Source: Phoronis australis (Eukaryota > Phoronida > Phoronidae). From it: 64,000 bases of DNA. Of the stretch, positions 1-12,500 are shown in pieces. The translations under genes and the position numbers were made by a program. The stretch lies in assembly GCA_002633005.1 (NCBI GenBank), contig NMRA01000022.1, forward strand, positions 300,056-364,055. Direction: 5' to 3'. The notes below the pieces were generated by a model, which made no database searches, was not told the DNA's origin, and saw nothing but the letters and a program-made list of their open reading frames with translations. Positions within the stretch are counted from its first letter, which is position 1; the number at the start of each line of letters is the position of its first letter.

Positions 1-689
1 TGGCTGAATTTCATGCTGGAGTAAATATATCACATTCTCATTCATTGTGCTTACAGGTTTTAAAACAGTATTTCTTACCCACTAGCTAGCTCATTCATGT
101 TCCATTGAATCTCCGGAAGCCAGTGTATTACCATGGGAATATTGCACAGTCCTTGAAAGCTGCTCTAGAAGGTTACTCTGCCACTATTCATTGTGGTGTG
201 TGGAAATGGCCACTGTGTGCACCAATATGCCTTCACTACCTCTATGACCAAATGCAATGTAGGTCAGTGACTTGTGCAGCCACCATATGGTCAAGTGAGT
301 TGGCCCATAACCTTGCAAGTGGCATGGTGTGTTGTTGTGTGCTCTGAAAACTTATCACCTCTTACACAGGGCAGTCAGCCCTTGAGAAATTTTGGCAAAT
401 ATTTTAACTCCACATCTTTACTTGTCTTGGTTTGTGACTGGTCCATTTTCTTCTCTGGGACGTAGCTCTCCTTTCTGCATAGTGGTGGTTTGCTTACTAG
501 CTGTGTGTAATGGTGCAGATGTAATGGCTGACAAGCTGGAATTAGGTCTTGAAGTGTTACTCATGTAACTACCTACTCGGCTACTTCCTCTGAGTGGAGC
601 AATTGACCTATCGCAAGCTCCGTCCCCTTGAAAAATGTCTACCAACAAACAATAAGTTTTCCCCGGCAACGCGTTGTTTGTCAGGTAAA
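1..689. other. Left flank, no gene seen
   Basis: Unique sequence with several overlapping short open frames and no recognisable domain. TGACC (246-250) and AATGTAGGTCA (256-266) form an everted pair of AGGTCA half-sites. The last 100 bases are less AT-rich, with the palindrome CAACGCGTTG (667-676), and could be a promoter for the candidate exon at 690. Confidence 0.4.
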
Positions 690-709
690 ATGGCGGCTTG
701 GAAACGAAG
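690..709 (+). CDS. Candidate short first coding exon (low confidence)
   Basis: AAAATGGCG gives a strong Kozak start, followed by AWKR and a donor-like AAG|GTGTGT. It ends in phase 2, the phase required by the open frame of the candidate exon at 4990-5066. Upstream is a CG-containing palindrome CAACGCGTTG (667-676). A competing donor TCAG|GTAAAA at 684/685 would make the upstream part a non-coding exon and leave this ATG in the intron. No homology recognised; could be chance. Confidence 0.25.
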
Positions 710-1185
710 GTGTGTCAAGAATACTGCGTTCCTGGCGATAGAACAAGGGTGAGGTGTCCAAATTGATCCCATTTCTTTTGTTGCGAAATGCCGGTCCCAA
801 AATGTTGTCTGGAGGCAAAAGAATGAGCTGCAGTAAGAAAAAGCTAAGTGAATTATTTGTCTCATCCTGTCGTAAGTTGGTTGGTTTTGCCATAACTTTG
901 TAGTGTGGTCCGGAGAAATGTGCTATCTCCAAGATCGGATGTGACATTTGGGCTGACAAGATATACCTAATGTCATCCACAGACATTTTCAACCGTGGCT
1001 TTTGCATTCAGTTGCACTCCTTCAGCAGTGGTAATCTGACGACACTACACATCAAGTATGTGATAAGTCTCTGATGATGTTTAATCTAGCTTGATTGTAC
1101 TTTTTCACAACCACCGAATCATCCACTGATTGGCTGTAATGTAGTTTGACAACTTTCATCTTTCGTTATAGCGAAATAATGACCA

Positions 1186-1432
1186 GGGGGCTGTTCCAAG
1201 AAACTGACTTAAGTTCATTTTTGACTTAAGTCTAAGATTTGTCTTAATTTCCAAACTTTGAAACTTCCACATTTGGAAAGTCAAAATTAAGACAAAACTT
1301 GGCTCATACACTTAAGTCAAACTTAAGATATCTTTCTTGATTTGGTTTTGAGACAAATTTAACTTTTATTTTAAAATTTACTAAAATTTAAGATTTGTCT
1401 TAGCTAAGTCAGTTTTGTTGGAACGGGCCCCA
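1186..1432. mobile_element. Family B MITE-like element (~247 bp)
   Basis: Left end GGGGGCTGTTCCAAGAAACT; right end reads inward as GGGGCCCGTTCCAACAAAAC, then TGACTTAG on both arms, so the ends form an imperfect inverted repeat of about 30 bp. CCAGG or AGG flanks both sides and may be a target duplication. The interior is rich in CTTAAGTC and AAGACAAA motifs on both strands. Confidence 0.7.
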
Positions 1433-1499
1433 GGCTTAGTGTGGAATATCACTTAGCACGATCTGACCTACCAGACACTGTAGAAATCATAAACCTTGA

Positions 1500-1735
1500 C
1501 TACGAAGCAGGTGAGAAGAGTGTGTCAATCTTACAAGAGAAAAATCGAGGCAAAAAGCATTAGTGGTCGTGTAATAAAACAAAAATAAACTGATCTCTTG
1601 GGCTTATCAAGTGATAGAGACCTCGAGAGAGAAGTAGTCTCTCCCTTGGTCCCCATACTGTGACATCACACTCGTGAACCATCCAAATGTGTATATTACT
1701 GTACAATATTTGTCTTTTCAGTTTGAAACACTGAA
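1500..1735. repeat. Family G dispersed repeat, copy 1
   Basis: Shares GAAGCAGGT, GGCAAAAAGCATTAGTGGTC, GAAATAAAACAAA-type and CTTGGGCTTATCA blocks, in the same order, with 26341-26555. No termini resolved. Confidence 0.55.
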
Positions 1736-2740
1736 GCTTATGAGGGTGAGGTGCAATTTTCACCATTTTTTATTGCCGAGCACTTTTCCATGTGGTTCCA
1801 TTTCATCCTTAGGCTCCATTGTTTTACCTTTTTAGCATTTTGAAAATGATCACACAACTCTTTTGGAAGTTTCGCCATAAGTACTAATAGTTTTCTAACA
1901 GTCCTCATAAGTGTCATGTGGTGTTTTGTAAGTGTAAGTTAAACGAGTGTAATTAGAAATCCAAGCAGACAAGTAGAATGTTCTACCTGCATGGCGCGTA
2001 CAGATTACAAGAGAAGTGCGTGTTTTCAGGCGGCATCCCTGTTTTTTTTAGCGCAAAAAATTAACATGGAGAATTGCATGGATTCGTGATCTCAGGGGTA
2101 ATTTGGAATCCAAAGCGACAGATGCTACTGCAATTGGGGAAAGTGCTCCCTTAAGTAAGATAGGGCACACAGTTGCCAGCAGGCAATGGTTATGCATGTT
2201 CAATTGTACAAGTGACAGATTTTCTCCAATACCTGATGAGGCTAATTCTGATAAGGGATTGTTGTCCTTTGTGAGATCAGAAAGTTGTGAGCAGATTAAA
2301 TGGAGTGTGCTGCTGGAATAATTTTACTATCAATTTGTGAGTTGATGTTTATATTGATATAAACCCTGCTATTGCTGGTATGGGGAATTAAGGAATGTTT
2401 AGGCCTGCCCACATCAGGGGAAGTGAAATGAAACTGTATTACCGTAGAAATGAGTCTGTGATCATCCAGGTATCTATTTGTTCACTTGTCACTTTTGATT
2501 TTGACGAATAGGTTTTGCTGGTGAATTGCTTTTGAAGTGCGTGTCATCTAACATGAAAGCTGTTTTTGTAATAATTTTGCAAAAGATTGTCGTTGTCTGT
2601 TCGGCCATTTGGCATTTGTGTTGCTATGTCTGAGTTGGGAGGAAATCTCAGCTATGAAGGACACAGTGTGGCGTACAAGTGACTTTTCATTTTCTCATTT
2701 TTTCAAAAAAGGTGATGTAGCATCTAATTAATTTGATCAG

Positions 2741-2850
2741 ATATTTTGAAAAAAAACATGAGCATTCACAGCAATGTTGGAGGACCTTGAACTACTAAAA
2801 CGGGCAATTTTGGCAATTAATTTTGTCTGAAATCGGCGAGATTATATTGT
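2741..2850. mobile_element. Family A right-end fragment
   Basis: ATTTTGAAAA, GCATTCACAGCAATGTTGG, GGACCTTGAA, then GGCAATTTTGGCAATTAA and TTTTGTCTGAAATCGGCGAG, the right half of the family. Confidence 0.5.
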
Positions 2851-4804
2851 ACTTCTTTATCGGATAAATCGTCCAAGGCTGTTGTATTTGACGTCACGTT
2901 AGGGTCGTTCGACTTTGAAATTTGTTTGGCTTTTCATTTCCGAAAAAAATGGCAATATTGTTGGCAGTAAAATTATTGGTTAAAAGTGACATGCACATGT
3001 TTGGTCACTCTGGCTTTACTTTGTGTGCTGGTGGTGGGTGCAACATGTATTTCTAGTGGGGAGTTCCAGGGTGAGGTTCAGCTAAGTACAGGTGTCAAGT
3101 TTAACAATCATTGGATAACAAGGCCCTTTGTGAATAATGGTGAAATGGATACCTACTGGTATAGTACATTATTATAATACTTAGACGTCATTGTCACACG
3201 CTACAATGGGTGTGAGTGAAACCTGTACATTTCCTAAGGAGTTTTACTATTTAATTAGCAGGGTATGTGAGGTAGTCACTGTTGTGATTCTTAATTAATA
3301 CAGGAATGTTTTCAGGATAGTATTAACTAATTTTTTATCTTTACAACTGTAATCATATTTTGGTTGAGTTCACATACAGTCATAAAGTCACTCTCGCCTT
3401 GTTCCTTATTCCGATTAGAAATGATTCATTCGTAGGCTAGAGAAGAACAGACGGGTTGTTACCGTATGGCTTTTTACCGGGCTCCTTGAGTTGCCTGCCT
3501 GTCATGGCCGCCTGGTTTCAGTCACCGATGCAGTATGACTGTTGGTGGAATTTCTTGCGAATTACTGGAATTAGTTTTAATTCAAACAAAGGAAAAGAAT
3601 AGGACGACATGACATTGCTTTGGAAAAGCAAACATTCCTGAGTGTAAAGAAATTCAATATTTTGATAACAAACCATGGTTTTTAAGGACTTTACGATGTT
3701 TGTCTTTCTATTAATCCTTCAATATTCCTTGAAAAAACGAAAGTCTTGGGGTTTTGACAGCGGTGCTCTGTGGTTAAAAGGCATTAAAAGAAAATCCTTA
3801 ATATGCTTCTGTACTTAACAGGATACAGAAACAGATTTTTTCAAATTCTGTGCAAAAATAATCGTGTTTATGGAAAATATGTTAATCTTTGTGAAAAATC
3901 GGGATTTTTTAGAAAAAGTGTAGCCATGTGATTAAAAACATCTGAGCTTTGCTTTTGTGCATATTATCTGATCACGTGATCTTGAAGGATTTTTAAAAAT
4001 ATCTACAGTTATATTGGTCTGGTGTTACGGTGTCTTACTTAAAAAGTGATTTAGAAATGTGACCCTTGATAACAAAATTAGCCAATTACCTTAAAGGGAA
4101 AGTCTAATACACGCAGAGTTCCCATCTTGTGAGTTGCTTTCGATATGAAATCATTTCTGGTAGCGATATTGCTGAATGGTAATTGCTAAATGATCGCTTC
4201 TGGCCTTCTCAACTTGCCATATCAGCTGGTCTGGAAAAATGTGCAATCTGCAAATTTAAAAATACGGTTGACATGAGTTAAGGTTCGTATTACTGTCAGT
4301 GTGGGGGCAGTGTGTCACAGATGTGGAAACAAGACTGGAGATTATTGAAGTGTGAAAGGCCACCTTATAACTTAAATTAACCAGCTTTTTGTGTGGTGGG
4401 AGCAGACATGTAGGTCATCGACACACGAGGAAATAACAAAAACATGGACATAGTTATTTTGGTGCATCAATACATATAGAGTGATGTGCCAACATATCAG
4501 AATTGGTCAAAATGGAAAGTTTCAGAAATGAAGGTGCGCTGTTTTTTAAATTTTAGTTTCGAATTCAAATTCTACCATATATGTTAGATTTTCAGATGTG
4601 TGTGACTCGGTTGACCTTTTCTTTTCTAATGTACAATATTTTTCTTGTCTCCTGACCCATTTGCAAGTTTTATATGCAACATCAACACAATATGGTAACA
4701 TCTGACCAACTTAAAACAATATGGCAGAGAAACTAAATTTTTGTTTTCACGTCTCATAAGACACCAATTTAACGTTTTGCCTTTTTAAGTTTTGTATCTG
4801 ATGT

Positions 4805-4922
4805 CATTCAGACAATTTTGTGGGGAGTTGGGAGTTGTGGACATTCACTTGATAAGCACACCTTGATAAAGAAGGATTTTTTGGCAATTAGTTTTTGTCA
4901 GAAATTGGTGAGATATTACCAC
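4805..4922. mobile_element. Family A right-end fragment
   Basis: GTGGACATTCACTTG, then TTTTTTGGCAATTAGTTTTT and GTCAGAAATTGGTGAGATAT, ending TACC. Confidence 0.45.
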
Positions 4923-4989
4923 TTCCTGTTGCAGTGCTTGATACATAATTCCATTATAGTGTATTTCTAATATTTTATTTTATTTTCAG

Positions 4990-5066
4990 ATATCGATGTC
5001 CACTTTGTGACTTACGCTACAATCCAAACCGCAAGTCAACCGGCACCAATTCAATTATTGATCTAG
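4990..5066 (+). CDS. Candidate internal exon encoding a CPLC motif
   Basis: A strong polypyrimidine tract and acceptor (TTTTATTTTATTTTCAG|A) and a strong donor (CTAG|GTATGT) enclose 77 nt. Only one frame is open across it, reading YRCPLCDLRYNPNRKS then TGTNSIIDL, which looks protein-like with a CxxC pair. That frame needs an incoming phase 2, as supplied by 690-709, and leaves in phase 1. No family recognised. It may belong to an unrecognised upstream gene, to an upstream coding or leader exon of the receptor, or be a decoy. Confidence 0.4.
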
Positions 5067-5460
5067 GTATGTATTACAACACTTTGGGCGTGCATTTGGA
5101 AGTTTCATAGGAACTGTTTGCATTCTTCATTCTTTGTGGAATGTACCTTTCTCTTTTCCGAGCCAACGTCTACTGGTGGTGTTCCTGGTGGAATTAAACC
5201 CAACTATCGATTGACTAGTTGGTCAATTTAGAACATGGTACCGAGAATGTTTCTTTTTTATCAGAAGTAGTTTTCAAAAAATATTGTCCAAATTCGACTG
5301 GCTTCGTTGATGTTACGAGAGAGGACCCGAAAAGGAAAACAGATTTTAAATGACGGCAAATTGTAATTTAGACAGAAATAATTGCTCTGGAAATTTGCAT
5401 ACTTGAGAGTTTGATTTGCCTATTCAGTTATTCTGGAATACCATAGACATTTCCTGAGGG

Positions 5461-5540
5461 CCCCCATGGAAAGCAGTGTGAACTGATGGGGCTACCCTCA
5501 TTGTAAATATTACATTTATAAATAAATAAATAAATAAAAA
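5461..5540 (+). repeat. Possible 3' tail of a non-LTR element with AAAT repeats
   Basis: GATGGGGCTACCCTCATTGT, AAATATTACATTTATAAA, then AAATAAATAAATAAATAAAA. Tandem tetranucleotide tails are typical of some non-LTR retrotransposon 3' ends. Only the tail is visible, so the assignment is tentative. Confidence 0.3.
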
Positions 5541-6029
5541 ATGTTATATTTGTCCTACAAAGAGTTATGTTTTTCTTTCAAGAGCTTCTATCTATTTGAT
5601 TTTTATCAAAGACCAAAAATAGATTTGATCGCGTGTTCAGCAACAATTGCTAAATATCATTGCCCATCAGGCCTAGTAATTATTCAGTGTGAAACTTGTG
5701 AACTCTTCATCAATTATGAAGAGTTTGAATTAGTAATAGTCAAAATAACTCGACAGCAGGGTTGAACTTATTCCTGCAGTCGCTGCCATTTTGTTTTTAA
5801 CTCTTCTGGCCAGTTTGATTTGGCGTTGGTGTTTGACAGAGTGATGACTGAGCAATTTTTAACACAAGTATTACCATGCTCTGTCTAATAAATGCTTTGG
5901 GCACTTGCTAATTGAATTGAAGGGTCACTTAATTGCATTTAGAGAGCCAGTGCCTTAAAAATTTCAAACCGCTGCTGTCGATTCTTTTCCCTTGTAACAA
6001 AATTCGGGGATTTCATCTTCGTCGGTGCT

Positions 6030-6100
6030 GCCATTTTTCAAATGCATTGTGGGATAGGTGTCGACTCATAAATATCTGGTGACATCACAGATAACTGGTG
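6030..6100. repeat. Family I fragment (one arm)
   Basis: CCATTTTTCAAATGCATTGT, GGGATAGGTGTCGACTCATA and GGTGACATCACAGATAACTG match the left arm of the 61213 element. No second arm found nearby. Confidence 0.45.
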
Positions 6101-6642
6101 TACTTATGATCTGTTTTGTGTTTGTGTGTTAAGATTTTTCATCTGATTGGATAGTATGTGCCTAGGTAATCTTGAGCTCCAAATGTTTGTTAATCTATGT
6201 ATTTATCAAACATATTTTTAGACTGACTTTCGATATTTCTATGGCTGCTGTGCCTTTTTAACTTTGCTCGGCAACAAGAGTTAGCAAAATTACTTTAATT
6301 TTGTGTACTCGTTTTTGGAAGAGCAATTCTTGAATAATCACCAGTGGCGGACTTAGGGTTGCCAAAGGTCTATAGACTCTTCTAAAATTTCCCTAGGTCC
6401 ACTCAAAGTTGACTCACATGATTCTGGTAGTGTAAGGAGTATCATAGCTTGTTTTCGTACAGTATACTCATGTTCATGTTGTTTAACGTATGTCAAAAAC
6501 ATGTAGGCTTCACATCTATATTTCATCTTGCCCCCCCTCCACCCCACCCCCAATGCAAATTCCTGGACCCTCCCAGAATCATGTGCTGCAAAATTCATGA
6601 AAAGTGAGCATGCAGCACTACTGGGAACCACGTGGTTGTTGA

Positions 6643-6912
6643 AAAATTGAAAACTGGAAAACTTGAAAACTGGAAAAATTGAAAACTGGAAAAATTGAAA
6701 ACTTAAAGTGAGATACTTGGAGATAATACCGGGTGTGGGCATGATATGGAGAAGTGATATGTACATTTGATGCAATTCTTCACTTGAAAGTGCATGACGT
6801 GGTTCAATTGGCACACACACGCACACAAGGATGCACACATGTATACGAGCATGCACACATGCATACATACCATGCATACATGTATACATACCATGCGCAC
6901 ATACATGAATAC
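6643..6912. repeat. Simple-repeat region: GAAAACTGGAAAAATT units then CA/CATG-rich tract
   Basis: 6643-6703 holds about four 18-bp units of the TTGAAAACTGGAAAAA type. 6811-6912 is an imperfect CACACA/ACATGCATACAT tract. The 196-aa minus-strand open frame over this region reflects these repeats. Confidence 0.75.
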
Positions 6913-7409
6913 CATGCATGGCAATTCTCTGCTTGTCCCACAAATCCTATCTGACCCCACAGACTGGGTTAGCCTGAGTGGCAAGCAGGCAGGCGCTTCA
7001 GTTAGTTTGGTGTCAATGGCCTCTTCCCGACATGACGGTAGCAACTGTTGGTCATAATCAGGGCTTGCACTGAAGCGAATACAACTCAGTCGGAGAGAAA
7101 TCAGATTTCACCATTCAACCCCTTATACGCAGTTCCCTGTTTTGACTGTTAATTTTACATAGTTGCCTCCCTTCATACAAAATATAACTCTGAAAATGAT
7201 GAAAGTGGTTCCATTCATTGGTAACTCATAAATGATGAAAAAAAACAACTCATGTAAAAGTACTGTTTAATTAAAAGCACTCGAATTTGCGACTCATTTC
7301 TAGAGTTATAGTTGCTTGGCAACTGTCATTAGCAAAAATGACGACATTTTTGTTTTGTGGGAAAAGCTGATATCCCAGAAAACCCTGGAAAATGAAAGCA
7401 CAATATATT

Positions 7410-7462
7410 AAGTACTCTAATAGACCAAAGTAATCAAGTACTCTGATAGACCAAAGTAATCA
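7410..7462. repeat. ~27-bp tandem duplication
   Basis: AAGTACTCTAATAGACCAAA then GTAATC, present twice with one A/G difference. Confidence 0.8.
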
Positions 7463-9380
7463 AACAAAAACAGTTCCTTGTGATGACGGATAATTCTCTT
7501 ATGGTAAAAACAAACTTCCAATACGTAACCATCAAGGTGGCTAAATTCTAATTACAGAATGTCTAGTCACCTTACTGACTTGCCTGTTATCTCCCCTTCA
7601 TTTTCGGTCATCAGGGGAGACTACTCTGGTGATGAATTTGGCTTTCGTCGAGCTGTCATGAGGGGGGAATTCTGGGTCATTTTGTCTGAATACTTTTGGC
7701 TTGTACTTTTGGACCATTTTTCAACATTGCTATATATGGTAATCGGTTATTTGATGATAAAACGCTCTGTAGATATTCGTTGTTATCCTTGTCGTCATCG
7801 TATCGAATTGAAGAGACTGGCTAATACTTGCTTATTTCTCTTGGGATAGTTGACAACATTCAACATTAAGGGTGGAATTACAGTAACTCCCTACTTATTT
7901 CGCACAAAAGTAATTTGTAGGAACGGTATTTTTCCCTTTTTCCATTGTCCGATTACCTTTTTGTATACAACGGGAACTTTAGCAGTTGTTGTTTTGTGAT
8001 ACCTACACACAGCAAACTGTGCTTGTACTAGACTAAAATGTTCGTAATCTTTACTTTTGTCGTGAAATTTATCAAAACCTCAGAATTCGACTTGGTCAAT
8101 TTAGGCGTTCATCTTGTTTCTCAAGTAATGTGGGTTTTGTATCGGAAATAACGTAAACTGTGTCGTTCAAGTGGAAAACTAGGAACCAAACTTGGATGGC
8201 AAATTGTCCCAGGACTAACAGCCTCTCTCTTATAGTCTTTGTGAAGATAGTTAATTGGCCCTTCTGGTATTTGTATTAATTGCTGGAAAGCGTCTTTTTT
8301 TGTTTCTTGCCCACCGCAGCTAGCCTAGTGGTGCTGTTTAAACCATTGTAGTTTGCCTCTGCTGACTCAAATTCATCATCACAGTCCAAATTTGGAGGAC
8401 TATAGCCACGAAACACAGGGTGAATGTCAATTGTGTTTTATTTCTTCAACTTGAATTTATACCCTTTACCCTATTTGATATTTGTGGAGATGTGGAGTTT
8501 TGTTTCATATTAACATGTGAATGCTGAAAGTTATTAGTGGAGATTAAGGCAAAGGTCACATCACCAAAAGTTGCCCCAGGTTAGACAGCACTTGATTTAA
8601 CATGCATTTACCCAAGGCTATTCAGAAACCTTCCTTACCTATCCACCTTCCCCTCTGTATTGATGGATTGGTGTTATTGTGAATTTTGATTGGGTGTGTT
8701 TATTAATCTGAGCATAACTTGCTGGATTTTAAGATGGCACGAAATTTTGATTTCGTCATCAAGTTTGGTTCCATATTAAATCTCTATTAATTTGAGTATT
8801 AGATTCAGAAGTTTTAATGTATGATGCCCTGAGGTGATGGGATTTTTTCACACGTTGCTGACGCCTTTCAAAAGTAATAACACACCTTTATAGGGGTTGG
8901 TATTAGTTGATAAACAGATTACACACACACCACCTGCTGTTGGGAGACTGTGGCTTAAAATACATGTATTAACCTGGCTATTGCCAGTAGCATAGCAGAC
9001 ATGTAATTCCTAGTCACTATGTACATTCACATGACAAAACTTAAGACTAACAACAACAGCCATTATATGAAATCAGAGACAGGTTGGATGAAATATTAAA
9101 TTATGTTCCTGTATAGTGATTAAGTAGGTGTTGGCAAAATGTTCAGCGCCACCTACAGTTCACATATGACATGGCTGGAGATTAAAAGCTGGTTTTCACA
9201 ATGTTATTTTTTATTCATTATTATCTAATTACTAGCTTTGTACGGGGTGATTTACAAATGACCATGCAGAAAGCCAATATCTCGAACTTTGAATGAAAGA
9301 TTGTTTTTTCCGTACCGCTCTGAGTCAACGTCCAGCAGTGTAAATGTGGTTACTCCTGCTCTGGCAGAAGATAGTATAAC

Positions 9381-9516
9381 CATGGGCGGCGCAGCACTGA
9401 AAAAAGTGGGGGCTATCCCCAGTCCCCCTGTGGTGCACCGCCCATAGGCCATGGGCACTGAAGCACTGAAAAAAGTGGGGGCCATAGCCCCCAGCCCCCT
9501 ACAGTGCCCCGTCCAT
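9381..9516. repeat. Tandem pair of ~67-bp palindrome-ended units
   Basis: Unit 1 (9381-9445) starts CATGGGCGG and ends CCGCCCAT; unit 2 (9449-9516) starts CATGGGCACTG and ends CAGTGCCCCGTCCAT. Both share GCACTGAAAAAAGTGGGGGC. Each unit can fold on itself, and the GC content is far above the flanks. Confidence 0.6.
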
Positions 9517-12500
9517 GATAACGTATTGACACATATCTTATAGGAAAGCAGTGACTCCCAAGTCCGTCAGATTTGATATTCTATACCTCCCAGGTATTAC
9601 ATAGTGTCTAAAAAGCATGTGCATCTCATGTCTTCTGTCACTTGCAAGAAGAAATGCGGTTGATACGAAAAGTGAATCGCTGTCTTTGCGATGGGAACTG
9701 CGACCCATGAAAAAGAATTTGAGGAAAGGATGCTGCTAGTGAGAAGACCTGCGCGCGTTCTGAGGGAGGCAGATTGTCTCCCCTGTGCTGAGAAGAAAAG
9801 ATAAATCTCTATTTCGAGTACCCCGTGAATCATTTTTTGCTTGTTTGTAAAAACCCTAATGTCACAAGTCGAAACTACTGTGAAATGTATCATGGTGATC
9901 TGTACTTTTGCTCATGTGGTTTTTGCTGAACGAAGTGATTAGCGTGCTTTCTTAGCTTCATTTGGTTCATTACAAGTACGCATTGCTTTGTGCTTTCGTG
10001 AACAAGTGAATAGAAGACGTTTCCTATGTTCTACAAGTTCCACTTATCGATTCTCTGCTATGAATATTTATCAAACTTGTTCCACTGCGTTCTTGATAGA
10101 TTGCAAACTGATTGCCTCCAGGAATTGTGGCAAGCGTTTGCCTGTTTCAATCAAGGGGTGTGCGATATGTTTTTTAGTCAGACTCCTCTCTCTTTGCTGT
10201 CTCGTCCCTCATTCTTCATATGTCTTTGAATACGTTTATCAATTTCATAATTTTGATTTGTGAAACGTGATGCTAGGAATCGTGAGAACAATAGCATACT
10301 AAAATGTCAAAGTAGACGGAAAGAATTATGGTTATGGTGATGGTGACGAATGAAACAAAGGTGAAGATGGACACTAGGTGGTGCAGCACAAGTTGTGATG
10401 ACAGTGCCACCTGTCTTAGGTGCCTACCATGTTCCTATGAGTGTGAATACATTAGCCAAACATATTCTACTGAAGGGCAACCCTTGATAAATAGTGTATC
10501 TGTCTAACATTACTTTGAGCTTGGTATGCCAGACACCTGGCTGTCTGAAATAGGTCATTGGAACACAGAAGGCTGATGGAATAATAACACTTGTTCTGTC
10601 TGGTGATTACCAATGCAGCTGTAGTCGTATTTATAACCAATTAATAATTCACAAATAAAAACTCGGAGGCCAGAGAAAGCTATTCATTGGTTCTTAATCG
10701 GAAAAACACTCACAGCAAAAGGTAGACTCTAGCCGTGTCTGCCAATTTGTTCGAAATGTTTCGCGCGATCTATAATTGGTGAGTGCTACTGATAGACTAC
10801 CCAGAACTATTTCCATTTGATTGATTTCATATCTTGGCCTCTTGGAAGCACTACAAGTGGTCACTTAAGCAAAAGTCACTGTGGTCAGAAATGTTTTTTC
10901 AATCATTTTTCTAATTTTTGTTTTTGTTTAGTTTATTCAGAGGTCTATTCATGGAACTTTCAGTGCCTTTCTTCTGCAGCATTTTGTGATCTTTTGTAAG
11001 CAAAGTGCATTTTAATCACACAAGACTGTTGGCCTCGTGAAAGAACGACTGAACTGAAGGTTGTGGCCTGGCTCTTGCTTTGCTCTATTTCACACCAAGG
11101 TCTTGTTTGGATTCTCCTGAACTGATTGATGTTAAGGAACACCACTGGGACACATAGACTGACTACCCAGCAATAGGGGGACTTTTCATTTCTTAACAGG
11201 GGGGGGGGGGNATTGGGTTACTCATTCATTTAGGAGAGTAGCTTCGAAAAACGAGATCCATTTGTAGAGAGCTCCCATACTTCCATGACAAAATGTCATT
11301 GTTACATACAGTTTTGTTCGAAAAATGCTACCCTCATATGGTGGTCAATATCATAGGTGCCGTCCTTCCATAGGGATTCTTGCGCTCTTGTTTTTAACCC
11401 ATTAAACCAGTTGCAGTTGTAAGAGGAACCCTTATGTAAGGCATTGCATTTGTTTTGAAGTTTGTCGGAAGATAACCCTTTCATAGGAAAGCTAGTCTTG
11501 AAGAAGTCACCCTTCTAAGTGGCACTTCAATTATGTAGCTCTTCTGTAGGAGTACCCATTCCCCCATTCAGTAATGCCTACACTGAGCTGAGTTCCATAG
11601 ACCGCAAGACAGCTTGTACTTGTGACGAAAAATCTTTGCTAATGGAATAGAAACGGAATTCAATCACAAACTTCCAATGTTGTCGACCAATCACTTCAGT
11701 GGCTGACATTTTACTTGGAGGATATGCTAGTAAGCTCCCGAACGTACTCTGAGAAAGCACTTGCTTTTCACTCGGGTTATTTTGAGAGGTGTTTCGCGAT
11801 TGTTCTTTTCTGGCAAGAAGCTTAGTGTGTGTAGTGCTCTCCTATTGCCTGGCTAGACTAACATGTGGCTGCTATCATTCACACTGAATCACCACAAAAC
11901 ATGATTGTCATGCCTGCACCTTGCACTTGTCATCTGATGTCAGTTTTTACACCCCACTCATTTGTGATTTCTAACAGTACAACGCTGCCTTTGTTCCCAC
12001 TGCTGTTGGGACCCACATGTGTACAAGCTTGTGCAGATCCACGACAGTCACTTGTATCCTATGTTTTGTGCCCATGCAGATCTCAAACCTCTTCATTGAG
12101 TCATGAGGTAAAATATGTTTTCTGTTTGTGTCTGCAGGGATATTGGTAATCTAAGACAGTTCCTAGTGTCCTTTGCTGTCTCTTGTATCCATTGGGGATT
12201 AAATTCAGTGCATCAATCCAAGGTCACAATATCCTGTTATGTTGCAGTACTTAATTGTTATCACATGTCCTGTCTATCAGCTCCACAGTGAGTCAGTTAT
12301 TTTGACATTTGCTACTTGGTCCAGAATTTCTCCTTGGATTTTGCATTATCGATCCTACCAGGCTATTTAATTCAACCAGAAATCGAACTTTGTTGGCCTG
12401 GCTTTGGAGCTATTTTCAAACTGGGAAATAGTGCAAACCTCTGAGATTGATATTAAGTGACTTCTTTTGGTGGAAGTGGCAATAAAATTAGCGAAATCTG

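Larger units (their letters stand above)
710..9380. other. Non-coding stretch with scattered repeats
   Basis: Apart from the candidate exon at 4990-5066 this holds only dispersed repeats: family B (1186-1432), family G (1500-1735), family A fragments (2741-2850, 4805-4922), a family I fragment (6030-6100), a 5461-5540 tail with AAAT repeats, and CA/CATG-rich and GAAAACTG-type simple repeats at 6643-6912. A perfect CRE octamer TGACGTCA is at 2889-2896. The 96-aa frame at 7559-7849 has no recognisable motif. Confidence 0.5.

Noticed and set aside
2986-3177. 63-aa frame beginning with a hydrophobic, signal-like segment
   Set aside because: It has no ATG at the proposed start (GTG) and no conserved features.
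6353-7057. Long open frames on both strands, including a 196-aa one
   Set aside because: Composition follows the CA/CATG tract and GAAAACTG repeats; no domain is recognisable.
11199-11211. Poly-G run next to N as a possible quadruplex
   Set aside because: A homopolymer beside an ambiguous base is more likely a sequencing or assembly limit.
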